Part shown: piece by piece, positions 1 to 12,477 of the stretch
How positions within the stretch are numbered: the stretch's first letter is position 1
How the letters are laid out: every line of letters starts with the position of its first letter
Assembly (NCBI GenBank): GCA_025642065.1
Contig: JAODUP010000936.1
Location: 1-64,000, forward strand
Length of the DNA: 64,000 nucleotides
Direction of reading: 5' to 3'
DNA from: Paralvinella palmiformis
Lineage: Eukaryota > Annelida > Polychaeta > Terebellida > Alvinellidae
Position numbers and translations under genes: made by a program
The notes under the pieces: model-generated
The model's database searches: none
What the model was told of the DNA's origin: nothing
Seen by the model: only the letters and a program-made list of their open reading frames with translations

Positions 1-154
1 ATTGTATTCCAATCGAGGGGAGCAATGTTTTTATTTTCCCTTATTTGTAACAGCATATCCCTTGTAGAGCGCATGTCAAAATTTATTTTAAAAAGACACA
101 GGTAATACCATAATAAGAACATTATAATAAGGAGGAACAGAACTTTATTCTTAC

Positions 155-214
155 CTGATAGCGGAGCACATCGCTAACCACATCCACAATACAGACAACA
201 GCAGCCCGGTTCAT
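155..214 (-). CDS. candidate first coding exon of a divergent neighbouring gene
   Basis: On the minus strand an ATG at 214-212 opens 20 codons (starting MNRAAVVCIVDVV) that end in TATCAG followed by GTAAGAATAAAG at 154-143, a near-ideal splice donor, in phase 0. An in-frame TAG lies a few codons upstream, so this would be the first ATG of the frame. The peptide is hydrophobic in its first half and I do not recognise a family. The next exon would lie left of the window. The exon points away from the KCC gene, so the region 540-1200 could serve as a shared promoter. The start context is weak (C at -3). It could be chance: a 60-base open frame next to a good donor is suggestive but not proof. 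Confidence 0.3.
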
Positions 215-3200
215 ACGTACGTTGGTGGTTAGCTAATTAGACAATGCACCCGTTGACTTCATTTCAGAAGAATGGCCAAGGTGAACAAGAGACTTAACAT
301 AACAGGGTTTAACTGAAACTTCTATTGATATCATACTAGTGCCTGGATAAATAGGTCGTCCAGATGTCTGTGCAATCACACAAAACCGGCGATAAATATG
401 GATCGAATACAAGAAAGCCTCAATTTCAATGACATCACACAATACCCAAATGTGATCCGTACATATTCGCTGAGATGATGTGCTAAAATTCAATTCACAG
501 AAACGCTTTTTGATAGGAGCGCTTTTACTGCTGCTATTCATATGGTCGCGTAGAGTCTCCTAAAGTAAATTGCTGTATAGCGAATGTTCTAAGCAGTGGC
601 AAGAAGGCTTCAATGAATCATAGTGCATTATTATCACCCTAAGTAAAACAAATGAAAGGCTGAAATGCCAAATAGGCATCGAGTAACATTATATATAACA
701 ACGCGCGAGAATGATCCCAATGCTAGCCCTCATAGATGAAGAGCCCAGTCCATCTGCTGTCTATTTACAACAGTAGTCTGAATTAATCGGGAATATGCCA
801 ATTCCATCTGGGACCATGACTTGATCCAGATAATATAAGTCACACAAGCGGAGTTCTACACGTCACTATCACTGGTGGCCTATCACGGAGTTCCATGTTG
901 CAGACTTTCAGGGGATCGTCGTTCGGCTGAAATGCATAGCGCGACAGTTTCTATTGACCGAGAAAAACACGTGGGACATTACGCAGGGAAAAAAATTGAG
1001 AAATTATTCCGCACCAAGCTTGATAAAGTTATATATCTTTTGGTAGGGATATTTTCGGCTGCCGTCGGGAGACCGGGAGATGTAGCTGAAAACCGAGAGG
1101 CTCCAGGCGAAACCAGGAGACTGAACATGTCTGCTATTAATTGTGATTATTTCCTCATATCTAAAAAACCAGGCAGAGTTCGCGATTATTACTAGGGAAT
1201 TTTGGGTTACTGTTTTAAGCGTTATGCATTTAGGTAATATTATCGGTGAGTTCCGGTGGACTGCCAGTTAAGGAAGTTGCACTTACTGCTATCGGATAGA
1301 TTGCTTCAAACCGCCAAGGATCCACTAGGATCACAACTTAGATAACGTCAAAAGGTTGAAACTTTTCCAAGGATTAATTTCTCAGCTCACAACATCGTGG
1401 CTGGCTGATCACTTAAACTGCGCTACCGTATCCACTGGATTAATGAAGAAGAGGGACATTGAAAATTCTCTGAAGACTTAATACACTCTGGCAGTGATCA
1501 TTCCCGTGGTATTTCATCTCTTTCTTTTCGTACTGTTCCCCTGTGAGTGGGGAAGGCGTATTAAAACGATCCATAAAAGGGACCACATTGGAAATGAGTG
1601 CTCGCCCTTCGTGTGCTATCACTGTTTCATGATCATAGTACATGAAATCAAAGATACCAATCAATCTGAGCGTGAATTGTTCTGTTAAAACAGTCTGATC
1701 ATAATGTTAGTACACCCACGTGTAGATTATAATTATATCGGAACGTTATGAAGAGTATTAAATTATGCATTTGCTTGGAACTAAATTATTGTTTTTATCC
1801 TTTTTAGACTGTTGTCTATTACTTATGAGTTGTGGATTCGTTGACACGCAGGTGCACACACACACAGGCGCGCGCGCGCGCACACACACACACATCACGA
1901 ACAGCTTTACAATAATGTATTTATTGTCAAGCAGACAAACCAAAATGAAAGTCGCCAACTATAATCAACTCAATTAACATAAAATTATTCTAATCCGATA
2001 TTAACATTTATTTAAGAATTGGAATAGCTTTTGCATTAATAAATAACTTTTGTCATTGCTGAATCCAGACCATTCCACAATTTATACATTTAATCCCAGG
2101 CCAATCAGGAACCATAGCAAGGTCACGTGCTTGTGTGTCCGCTCCATTGGCGGACGTTGTTGAATGACAAGAACAAATAGCGTGTTTTCTTGTAGTTTAT
2201 TATTTAATTATTTAAAACACAAAGTACCAGATTAAAATAATAGCGTAGGAGGATTATCATGTAAATGGTGATTAATATAGTAGGATTAACTGCGATAGCG
2301 TAAGAAAAGGTAAATATTGATTGATTTAGCAGACGACCCTGTTTGTTTTACGGATTACCGCTGGAGTTCAACCGGGTTTCACGCTCTGTAATTATAGAAC
2401 GGGTTGGAACGGCGTTTAGATACCATAGCGTGCTATATTATTCATGCTTCTTGCAGAATGTACTGTCAGAAGTTAACATTGTTTTATTGTTTGGCAGTAA
2501 ATACAAAATTCTAGAACCTTCAGACTTAATCAGTTAGACTAGATCTAGTCTCTACACAGTATACATATTCAGTTATTCAACTTATTGAGTTATTGATCTC
2601 CATAATAATCTTGGTATCATAGACTAGAGTGATAGACATAATGCGATAGGTCGCTATAACTTAGTATAAGTATAACCAAAGCACTCAATCACTGACTCAG
2701 GTTATCTCTCTAAACTAAAGATTTCTATGGCGAAATTGCCCTTTGTTTAAATTAAACACAATAGAAATTGTGTTTTTGACATTCAAGAATAGGATATTTT
2801 CACTTGGTATTTTTGGTATACAGTTTAATTTCTTGATCTATATTATCATCAGATGGTGACGGTGTTTTAAAACTTCAGGAATTGTTTTGGCTGAAAACAG
2901 CTAGACTGTGAAGAAGTGTACTTGTTTACCAGCTTGTCAACAATGCTCTGTTTATCGATTGGTGAGCCCAGATCTAGTCTCTAAATGGCTGTCAATTTGC
3001 CAATTCTAGAAATCCAGGAGCACCCCCCCCCCCGCAATAACCTATACCAACATTATCAACTGGATCAGATTACTTTGTGAAGTTTGTCTGTTGGAATAAG
3101 TTGTTGAAAGGAGAATGTTCGTCGACATGCATGGTGGAATCTTATAATCCCCTTATAAATTATTGTTGTGTTTCAAGGGAGAGAACTTCTGGAGACCCAT

Positions 3201-4020
3201 ATAATCTAATAATAGAACGTTCTGGTCATAACAGAGATTAATATGATCTGTGAATGTGCTGTATTTCCTGCGTGTTCATAGGTAGTAGACCTCTACAAAC
3301 ATGAAATGTACTTACTGCGCTGGTGGATCAGGGCTAGGCTATGTGGATATTCCAGCAGTGTGTGTGTGTTTGTTTTAACAGGCCCACCTCCACAGAACCT
3401 TGTGTGCTTTGTTGTAGCACATCTTAGTGTTACTGATAGAAGGATATATATATATATATGTGTGTGTGTGTGTACTTGCTTCATTCGTTACATTGAATGT
3501 ATCTTCATTATGTTGCTAAGTTCTATATCTAGTGGTTCCTTTTTAAGCTTATGGCCTTGTTCCACCATCTGTAAGGAATATTATTCTTTTATTTAGTATA
3601 CAAAGGAAGTAAACATAGGAAAGAGCCTGGTTACCTAATATTAAAGTGATAACAAAAAAGTGATTTTATTGAATTTAAATTTTTAATGATTTCTTTCAAC
3701 CATGGCTTTCTTATTACTAAATATTATGTAGCAAAGGGATGGCAGAAACATATAGCTCAGCATCTGCACCAAACTTTTTTTATATTTGTGTGATATCTTT
3801 TATGTTTTAACTATATTTCAGTGCATTTTGGAATAGTGCCTAATGTTTGTATGTCTGCTCAAGTTTGGCGACCAGCATTGTGAACTATACATCCATTTAT
3901 AAGTGCATGTATATTGATGCACCATAGCGAATACAACCCACTGAATTTCTGTATAGAAGATCTGATATATCTAGCTGAGCATTATAAATACGCTGTCTTG
4001 TGCCTAGGCCTGGATTGAAA
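215..4020. other. upstream region of the KCC gene, no confident coding
   Basis: This stretch holds a minus-strand open frame of 102 codons (233-541) and a plus-strand frame of 106 codons (875-1195). Neither resembles a family I know and neither has clear splice signals. The part from about 850 to 1330 is richer in CpG than its surroundings and could be a promoter or 5' UTR. A possible splice acceptor (pyrimidine-leaning, TGCCTAG) ends at 4007, 13 bases before the KCC ATG, so a non-coding 5' exon may lie in this region. Microsatellites sit at 1853-1894 (CA with a CG core) and 3443-3473 (TA then TG). The rest is AT-rich with nothing evident. Confidence 0.4.
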
Positions 4021-4123
4021 ATGCCAAAGTTTGAGGTGAAAAAAGCTCAGCTACCAAATGAATCAGCTAGTAATACTGATGCCAGTGAGAAGCCTCTGGA
4101 GGAAACTGAGGAGAAACCCAATG
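4021..4123 (+). CDS. kcc: KCC-type K-Cl cotransporter, coding exon 1 (start)
   Basis: This is the start of a cation-chloride cotransporter of the KCC (SLC12A4-7) clade, an electroneutral K+/Cl- symporter of the plasma membrane. The exon opens with MPKFEVKK, like the MPxFTVV start of several animal KCCs, and continues as a hydrophilic, acidic tail rich in Glu, Ser and Thr, as expected for the cytosolic N-terminus. The ATG has a good context (AAA at -3 to -1). The exon ends AATG before GTGAGT at 4124, leaving a phase-1 codon that joins exon 2 as Gly35. No membrane segment is present. Family assignment rests mainly on exons 3-6 and on exact phase agreement with exon 2. The following intron is about 29 kb. 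Confidence 0.8.
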
Positions 4124-4209
4124 GTGAGTGAAAGAGTTAATGGTTTATCTCTGTGGTTTGTGTGAGTTATGGCTCTGACTAGCCGTCATCACTGTGTTTT
4201 TTTGCTTCT

Positions 4210-4240
4210 TTGTGTGTGTGTGTGTGTGTGTGTAATAAAA

Positions 4241-4271
<31 letters not shown>

Positions 4272-4361
4272 CAGGTGTGTAAACAACTGTAATATATAGC
4301 TGTGGATGGCTATATGAAATATACTTATGTGTGTGTGTGTGAAATATGTGTGTATTTGTGT

Positions 4362-4395
<34 letters not shown>
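4210..4395. repeat. compound TG/TA microsatellite
   Basis: Alternating (TG)n and (TA)n blocks occur with short interruptions, starting 90 bases inside intron 1. Confidence 0.9.
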
Positions 4396-4399
<4 letters not shown>

Positions 4400-5893
4400 G
4401 TGTATGACTATGAGTATTTATTATCTCCTTGTGTGTATTTACACAGTCATGTACAGTTAGTGAAGAGTTGGTGATAAATTATTCAGTTCACTTAACCAAG
4501 TGGGTTATTAAATTTGTCTTTTATTACAATATACTAATGTGCATGTAAACAACTGTATAAACATGAATGCACCCTATTTGATTATGCATGTGTATGGCAA
4601 AATATAAGGCATGCACATCACCCAACAAAAGAGCATGAGTATGCACACCCAGACACAAACTTGTACACTGGTGTCAGGCATGCAGACAGACTAATAGTTA
4701 GCTGCCAGTTTTCTGTAGTACCAGCAAGGTACCACAGTAACTGAGCCAGCTGAAATCTGGTGACTCAGCCAGAGACTACACCATCCTAGATTAGTGACTA
4801 CAGGAGTTTAGGCCAGACCAGGTGATCCCAGAAGATTTACTGGTCTCTTTCACATGCTACCACTTCTACACATACCTGACCCAGATCCTGGCCACTCATT
4901 GATGGCTGTAAGCAGAGCCACCAAAAGTATGCTGTGGGATGAGAGTAACCTGGGTTTTATTTTTTTTGTTTGGGGCTGGGGTGGAGCTCAGACTTGAAAG
5001 AACTAGATAACTAAACAAAGGACTGCGTTAACACTGGATTAAGTATCCAGGACTGTTGTGTGTTGTCCATTAGAAATTCACCATCCTGTTTCATTGGGTG
5101 TTCTTTTTGTTAGAACTATGCTCCCTGTACTGTATAGCAGTTCACAGCTCTGCCATTCACATAATATTTGGTCAGGGATAATTTGGGTTAACAACTGTTC
5201 CAGTATACCTAAGAGGAGAATTAATGTGGTATTTACTGTAGGCTACTAAACAGTTGGTGTCAGAGTTTAATTTGTAGGCAATGGCTTCATTCACTGTGAG
5301 GACTTGGTCTGGGAGTCTGACCCAAGAGTTCTGGCTTGATTTAACACTGCTTGAGTTTTAGGGCAAGTGTTTCTAGGCTCTTCAGGACAAGAACCATTGT
5401 TTCTTGACCTGTTTATAGAGATCAAAAGGACAGTTAGGCAAAGGTTGATTTCCCAGTGACATTTAGCCAGGCTTCATACAAATCTTGTTGTTGTTTAAAA
5501 ATACATACATGTACCTATTAATAATACTGTCTCTAGGTAATGACTATAAATCAGGGTATTTTGGAAATAAAAATAACATACAAATAAAACTGACTGAAAA
5601 ATCTTTCAAGATATTGTAGTGTTAGAATGTACTTGATGAGGAATATATGTCAAATGCTGTCATACATACATTGCAGAATGAATAGTTAAGTAATTTGTAA
5701 TGTTAGATGGTAGACTTATTGTAGTAATAATTTAAATTTTGTATAAAGCTTTTTATTAAATTAGTTAAAAGGTCACTTTAAAATCCATTATGGGCTGAAT
5801 ATCTCAAAGACTTGTTAATGATGGCAAATATAATGAAAGAGTTGGTAAAAAATAATTGAATTTGAACATCGTAAGTTGAGCAGAGTTTCAGCA

Positions 5894-6456
5894 TATAATC
5901 TCATCTGAAGTCTAAATCTGGTAAAAGATGTATGGACACCATTAGAATTAAGCTCTATTTCACAGTCAATAATAATTACAATAACAGCATATTAAATCAA
6001 AGCTCTGCCAATTGAAAAGGCATAATAATGGTTGAAAGGTTGTTTGTAGCAAAACTATCATAAGAGAAGATGAACTATTTTTAATTAGGTGTTTAGACAG
6101 CCAGTCATCTAAGTGAATAGTCTATGATCAATGTGGCTCTCCAACAGAATATTTTTCAGTACTTATGTCACTATTGGTCGGCCCTTGTCTGCTGGTGGTT
6201 CTCAGCAAGGGTTAGGTTAATGAAACTCTCACAGAAAAAGTGCCGATGTGATAGGAAGTTTTAAGGGTTGTCTGTTTGTCACTGATGTTAATGCAATTGA
6301 CTCGCAATCAGATTGTGCGTTGTTAAATGGCGCTGATGTTGATGCAACAGAATCAGACGGTCATACATTTGCAATAAACAATTGGTTTTTCCCATTCTCT
6401 TCATCTGGGCCATGTTTTGCCTTGGTTTGGTTTTGTCTCAGTTGTATCTATTTGCA
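5894..6456. repeat. local duplication, copy 1
   Basis: This roughly 560-base segment reappears downstream as diverged sequence. Shared landmarks are ATAATCTCATCTGA (5894 and 6615), CATTAGAATTAAG, AATCAAAGCTC, ATAAGAGAAGAT, AGAATATTTTTCAGT, then GATGTGATAGGA, GACGGTCATACATTTG and TTGTATCTATTTGCA. Order and strand are the same, so it is a tandem duplication. The open frame at 6248-6502 lies in it and is not conserved in the second copy. Confidence 0.75.
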
Positions 6457-7355
6457 TCCATTCACAAGTTTTCTGTTTGACGTACTCTGTGACAAGTCTT
6501 GACTCTTCTACACTACCAGCTGAAATTTTCTAATATTGTCAGTAAACTTTATGTGTCAGTTGTGTCACTAAAAGAGAGTAACATTATTATAGTTTAGAAG
6601 TTTTTATTATATGTAATAATCTCATCTGACGTCTCAGTGTAGACATCATTTCATTAGAATTAAGTTCTATTTAATGAGAGTTCTTAATTAATTACATCAA
6701 TGGCAAATCAAAGCTCCACCAATATGATTAGCAAGATTGTTTGTATCAAAATTATTATAAGAGAAGATTACTAGATTTTAGACAGCCATGCAGTCATCAA
6801 AATAGATGGTCTGTGTCCAACGTGGATGTGCTGAAAATAGAATAGATGGCGGTTGTTTTTGTGAGACTGCTCTTCAATAGAATATTTTTCAGTTATTTAT
6901 GCTGAAGTCAATTAAAAATGCTACCAGGAGCTGCTGCCTAAAAGTAGAATATTTCAAACCTTTTGCAAGAATACTCCTCATCCCCACCAGGGTTGGGTTT
7001 ATGACAGTCATAAACCTGTTTATGACATGACAGTGTCGTAAACCTGTCGTAAATACCTTTATGACTTCAAATACTGTCTTAAACTGTTGTAAACCTTTTT
7101 ATTCACTTTATATTTTGTGATATACTCTATATTTTGACTTTCACTTTTAATCTATTTAAACTAGTTGTGGATTATCATTATATCAGAATTAATATATTTA
7201 CATATTACAAACATGAATGTAAAATAATATTTTTATGTTGGTCTCTCTTATATATTTTCCAATTCAGTAATAACAGAAATAATTTGGAGATATATTTTAT
7301 TCAATAACCATAACGGATGACATGTATAATTGAATCAGTCCATTTGATGTGTCAA

Positions 7356-7456
7356 ATCTTGGCATGGGCATATCTGAAAATTGTTTCGTCCTTGACTTCG
7401 CCTCATTATCTTTCGGGGTCGCTCGGCCCATTTAGCCTAGTTTTGTGCACAAATCA
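7356..7456 (+). mobile_element. truncated SINE-A copy inside the hAT element
   Basis: The sequence matches the body of the window's main SINE (GGGCATATCTGAA, TTGACTTCGC, GGTCGCTCGGCCCATTTAGCCTA, GTGCACAAA). It lacks the tRNA-like head and part of the tail. It is flanked by an exact 16-base direct repeat, CCATTTGATGTGTCAA (7340-7355 and 7457-7472), consistent with target-primed insertion of a 5'-truncated copy. Confidence 0.85.
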
Positions 7457-7588
7457 CCATTTGATGTGTCAATCATCAATAATACAAATCACAAAGTCCT
7501 TGGAGGATCATGTGATAAAATACAAGCTTGGCTGTTTAATATTTAATATGAAAGCTATAGGATGGATTAATGGAATCAGAGTAGCAGA

Positions 7589-7900
7589 CAGACATGGGGG
7601 TCACTTCTATTTTGTCAGTTCCAATTCCACTCAATTCCATTTGATCAATTCCACATCAAATATATCAATTCTGATATCATTTTTTACGTACTACTTTTTA
7701 CCATGAGTAGGTACTCCGAGTACCTAATTGGAATACCTACTCTGAGTGGTTTATATTCCAAGTAGGATTGTCATGGAAGGAATATTTCTGAATGAAAAAA
7801 AATAATTTTTGAATAAATTTTTGGGTAGCAAACTTCAATTCCAAATTTATCAATTCCATAAAAAAGTTACAATTCCGGAATTGAATTCACCCCATGTCTG
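7589..7900. mobile_element. second, nested hAT-like MITE
   Basis: This 312-base element lies inside the larger hAT. Its termini are CAGACATGGGG and CCCCATGTCTG (inverted repeats), and it has an exact 8-base duplication GTAGCAGA at 7581-7588 and 7901-7908. The interior is built of repeated AATTCCA/GGAATT motifs and a small palindrome around GAGTACCTAATTGG. It has no coding capacity. Confidence 0.88.
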
Positions 7901-9136
7901 GTAGCAGATATCTTTCACTCTTGCCACATGGAGGATCACTAAGTGATGCCACTTGTCACTGTCAATGCATGGTCAGCCACAGATAAATACCAGCACCAAC
8001 CCAAGAGGGCAGTGTTCTGCTTGTCATCCAATTAATGAATAATTAAATTAATACTGTCCCCTAAGCTCTAGAAACAAATGGCAGGCCAATCAGGCCAGTT
8101 GATTTTCACTACAAACAATACCAGTGTATGATTACCATTTTCTAATAATCAGAACCTAACTTATTGTATAATAAATTTACTTTTAATATCACAATATTAA
8201 CATAGTAATAATTTAAGCCATCCTAAAAACTTCTTTTCATGTATATCTTGGAAAATATGTCACAAATTTGTTGGCTGTGCCAATATTTATATAAAAAAAT
8301 ATGTGCGTTTGACAGTTTATGACACAATCAAGTCATAAACTATCATAAACCTGTTTATGACATGACATCATAAACCCTGGATTAATCCATGTTTTTTTAC
8401 ATTGTGTCATAAACTTGCCAACCCTGATCCCCACACATGGAATACTGGCCTCTACCAAGCCAAAAGTGGACAATACACTGATTTTCTAGTTAAAAATCTC
8501 GATTTTTTTTGTCTGATATTGCTAGCCTTGCTTCATTGACACTGTATTAACTGGAGTCAAATATGAGCTGCAATAGTTGAGTGTCTGTTTAACCAACATT
8601 CATCAATTATGTGGACGAAACTCTGTCACGTTAAAAGTACTGATGTGATAGGACAAATACTCTAATTAGTTAACATAATAGACAGTCATACATTTGGATA
8701 AAACTACTGGTGTTTTACAACCTTTTCTTCTGTGCCATCTTTGTTTTGGTCTGCAGTTGTATCTATTTGCAATATAGACATTGTAACAATGTCATTGTTC
8801 ATCTCTGATGTGGTGCTTCCATTCAGTATTATTTTGGATGGTGGGTGCTACAGGTACTGAGGTAGTATAAAGTTATCAGGTGATAAGCTAGCAGTCAACA
8901 TTACCAGGATGCTCCCAATTTACTGGTTTTATGCTGAATATTAATTATTATGTCCAGTTAATAAGGTTATTAGCAGGGGTGGGTTTCCCATGGGAAGAAA
9001 TGGGTTTTTACCAGGAAGCAATTACCTTTCTTCCGGGAAGAAATTGGGGAGAATCCCAAGGGTCACAGAGTCTGTGACAACAATCAACTGATCTGGTGAG
9101 AGTTTAACACCCTTGCAACTGGGATGTAGAGCATAG

Positions 9137-9326
9137 GCCACAAGGTGCTCCATTGTGATGGCTTGGTTGAAACATTTCTTAACAAATCATGTACTAATAT
9201 AGAGTAGTTGCCACAAGGTGCTCCATTGTGATGGCTTGGTTGAAACATTTCTTAACAAATCATGTACTAATATAGAGTAGTTGCCACAAGGTGCTCCATT
9301 GTGATGGCTTGGTTGAAACGTTTCTT
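9137..9326. repeat. 73-bp tandem repeat, about 2.6 copies
   Basis: The unit starting GCCACAAGGTGCTCCATTGT recurs at 9137, 9210 and 9283 with period 73. The first two copies are nearly identical, and the third stops after GGTTGAAAC and shows a base change. The near-identity points to a recent expansion. Confidence 0.93.
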
Positions 9327-11930
9327 TGATCTGTGACCTTACTTTTCACATCTAGAGACTCTGGTGACCACAACAGTATAGTGAAACAAATGGTGTTTGT
9401 AGCAGTTGTTTTCATCCCTATAGTATTTCGGTCATATACCTGACCTTAATCTAGGACTCTTGTCATGTTCCAAAGGTAATTTTCTTCACCCATAATTTAC
9501 ATATTAATGGAGACCAGTATTCCATATAAACTGGGGAAAGATTGTCAAATCAGGATTTTGAAATGGGATTTCCATTTTTAAATAGACCGTGTAGCTTTTC
9601 AGTGGATGACTTTCTAGTCACGGTTACTAATTGCCTGACTTAGTCATGAACATTGATGTAGTTACTACAGCTAGCCAGTTCTCTGTTTATCTATTTTACA
9701 ACCTTATGTGTGTGTATGGTAAGTTTTTCTAAACTTAGCATGTTTTTTCAGAGCATGATATTAATTGTATGCAGTTTATATTAGCAGCCTTTTCAGTAGG
9801 GAATAGAGTAGACCGACACCTTACAAAAAGTAGGATGCACTTCACCTGTGGTGGCCTGTAAAACACCCTGGTGGGGTTGATGGAGGGAGGTATGAATGCC
9901 GAGAGGGGGGGGGGAGTGGTTAGTGTTAGTCACACTAACACAGTTGTGGCCCTTCTCCATTTAAAAGTGTGGGGGGGGGGTTGTAACTCTGCCCTGAAAA
10001 GTCCAGGAAAATGGAGTATTTGGTGCATTCTGTGCCACCTTTTCGCCAAAATCGAAGTAGCTGAATGATATTCTGCTGATAAAATAGGCGACCTGAGGGA
10101 CTGTAAAATAGACAAGGTATAGCGTCCGACGTAGGCTGCTATTGAACAGACTACTGATTATGTAAACCATATCCACCAGCAAGCCACAGCCATTTTACAT
10201 TATTTATTATCTAGCCATTAATCATGTGAAGGCAAAAAGCAATCTGATCAAATAAACCAAGGTTAACAATTGTCCTACTAGTATTTCAGACAACTATATT
10301 ATAATTTGAAATATGTACCATGGTGATTTGTGTTAACAGAACACTTAAAGTCTTCATCATATATTGACGGCGATGGATACCTACTTTTTTCTTCTTTGTT
10401 TTCAGTTAGAAGTGAGGTAGTTGACTGGTCAGGCCAACCAACCAATCAGATGTTCGAGTATCGATCATTTGAACTTAAGTTTTAATTGTCCATTTCAGTT
10501 TGACAACAATTATTTTCTCTTGACTGTCAGTGTTAATATACCTTATGCGTTGTACTAGTTCTCATTTTAGTGATAAAATAGACAACAGCTGGATAACTGT
10601 ATAATATTGTCTAGCGCATCTGGATCTGATTGTACACAGAGAGTGGAGATTTTCAGCGGCTTTTCCACCACTTCCATAAACTTTGGTGAGCTTGAGAGCA
10701 TATTCCATTAATTTTCTCTTACGCCATAGCCTTTTTGGTGTGTTTTCTGATGAAGACGCATATACCAATATTTATGATACTGTTATTTTTAGAGTGATAG
10801 CTAGTGAAGTGATAAATATGCAGATAAGACATTAAAATAGTGAAATAATGTTTCGGTTTGATCAAATCTGAGAAAAATTTGAAAACCTCCAAGTGCCATA
10901 TCTATTAATCTAATATTTGGGATCATTAATTTTAATTGTTTTGCATTTGAAAATACAGAGAATACAATTCAAAATACATGTATATTTTATGCTCTGGAAA
11001 ATATCTTCGTATTGATTCCCAATGCTGATATTGTCTGATGGAGTTGTCACAGGTATTTAAAATTTTATCATATTTTAATATATATATATATATATAGAAG
11101 TGATCTCCAATGAGGACAGTGGCGTCCAAAAGCCAATGATTGCTATCTGAGATTGTTGGAAGTTAACAAAGGAAAGTAAAGAAAACACTAGTCAGAGTTC
11201 TCAAACTAAGATTTTCGATATTAATTTAAAAAAGTATATTATTATTAGTATGTAATATCACTAAGTAAGTAAATGTAATGCTTGCACAAGTACTAAGTAG
11301 CATTATTAAAGATTTTCAAGTTATTAAAATTGGAAGACATTTACAGACTTCAAATAAAATTTTACTACAAATTAGTAATTAGTGGTATTCAAAGTATATT
11401 TGGGGATGATCACCTATGAAGAAACTTTAAATACACCATGGCAGAGTGGGAAGTGCCTTTAAATGTATTAAGGGGGAAGGGAATATCACCAGCAGAATTC
11501 ATACTGAAGAAGATTATGAACAAACCATCCTGAATGTCCATTTCCAACACATTGTTCACATAGCAATAATCTGTCTATGTCTGTCTAATACAGGGGTTGC
11601 AAGAGGAGCAAATTAAGTTCTGTCTCCCTAAATGGCCCTCCACTCAAGTGTGAACAATGGAAGGAACTTCTCAAGAATGCCACCAATGAGTGGAGAAGAG
11701 CACATGTTAGGAATCTGCCATATGTCCAGCAGCTTTTCATTATAATTGAACTTAGAGTACCGAGTTGTTAAAACCTGCTACTCAATATATTAGGGGATAT
11801 TATATATATCTGATATCTTTATCTTTACCAGACAATGAAGAGTTGAGTTTCTCATTAAGTTACCAATGCCATTTAAATAAGGATTTTATATTATTTTGTT
11901 TTTCTTTAGCAATGGTTTTATCACTCATTA

Positions 11931-12126
11931 GGGGCGCCCTAGCTCCATGGTCTAACTTAGTACCATGTTGGATCACAGGTCACTACCACCTGAGTTTGAA
12001 TCTCGGCATTGGCATATCTGAAGGGTGTTTCATCTAGGACTTTGCTTCATTATCTTTGAAGGTCGCTCGGCCCATTTAACCTACCATGTGCACAAAAGTG
12101 GCTGTAAAACATCAATCATTATCATC
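11931..12126 (+). mobile_element. SINE-A, full-length copy
   Basis: This is a tRNA-derived SINE of about 196 bases. The head runs GGGGCGCC..CATGGTCTAACTTAG (A-box region) to GAGTTTGAATCTC (B box, one base off GGTTCGAATC), followed by the family body and a tail ending AAACATCAATCATTATCATC. A 14-base target duplication flanks it, TTTATCACTCATTA (11917-11930) and TTTACCACTCATTA (12127-12140), with one mismatch. Confidence 0.88.
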
Positions 12127-12477
12127 TTTACCACTCATTACCTGGAAATATGATGTATAGCATCAGTTGTTATCATCTGACTGCCACAACTGACCGGGTA
12201 GTCATGTCCTGATTAATGAAGACTGACTGACTACCTGATATGTGACTTAATAATTGTTGGCAGCAGTCAGCAGCTTCCTGTTGAATGTGTCTTGTTGAGT
12301 CACAAAATAATTGTTTCTTGTCATCAAGCTGTTGTATCAGATTCTGGAATCAAATAGGAGTGAGTGGTGTGATATGTAGATGTCATGTAGATATGAAAAT
12401 GATATGTAGATGGTGAAGATGGTAGAGGTAATGAGAGGACGATGAAAGGGATGATGAAATAGGGTGGTGCTGATTAT

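Larger units (their letters stand above)
6988..8426. mobile_element. hAT-superfamily DNA transposon, non-autonomous
   Basis: The ends are CAGGGTTGGGTTTATGACA on the left and, read inward from the right, CAGGGTTGGCAAGTTTATGACA. They form short terminal inverted repeats beginning CAGGG, as is usual for hAT. The flanks are an exact 8-base duplication, ATCCCCAC (6980-6987 and 8427-8434), the hAT signature. Subterminal TCATAAACCTGTTTATGA palindromic motifs occur near both ends. No transposase is recognisable in the 1439 bases. The open frame at 7317-7706 is a mosaic of a SINE fragment and a nested element. Confidence 0.9.
6615..8776. repeat. local duplication, copy 2, split by an hAT element
   Basis: This is the second copy of the unit at 5894-6456. 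Its first half is at 6615-6900 and its second half at about 8633-8776. Between them lie the 1.4-kb hAT insertion (6988-8426) and unique flanks. The duplication therefore predates the hAT insertion. Confidence 0.7.

Noticed and set aside
7317..7706. 129-codon frame
   Set aside because: A mosaic of hAT interior, a truncated SINE and the edge of a nested MITE.
11931..12010. tRNA genes at the A/B-box-bearing sequences
   Set aside because: The heads belong to dispersed SINE copies, the stems are imperfect and no terminator or intact cloverleaf is seen.
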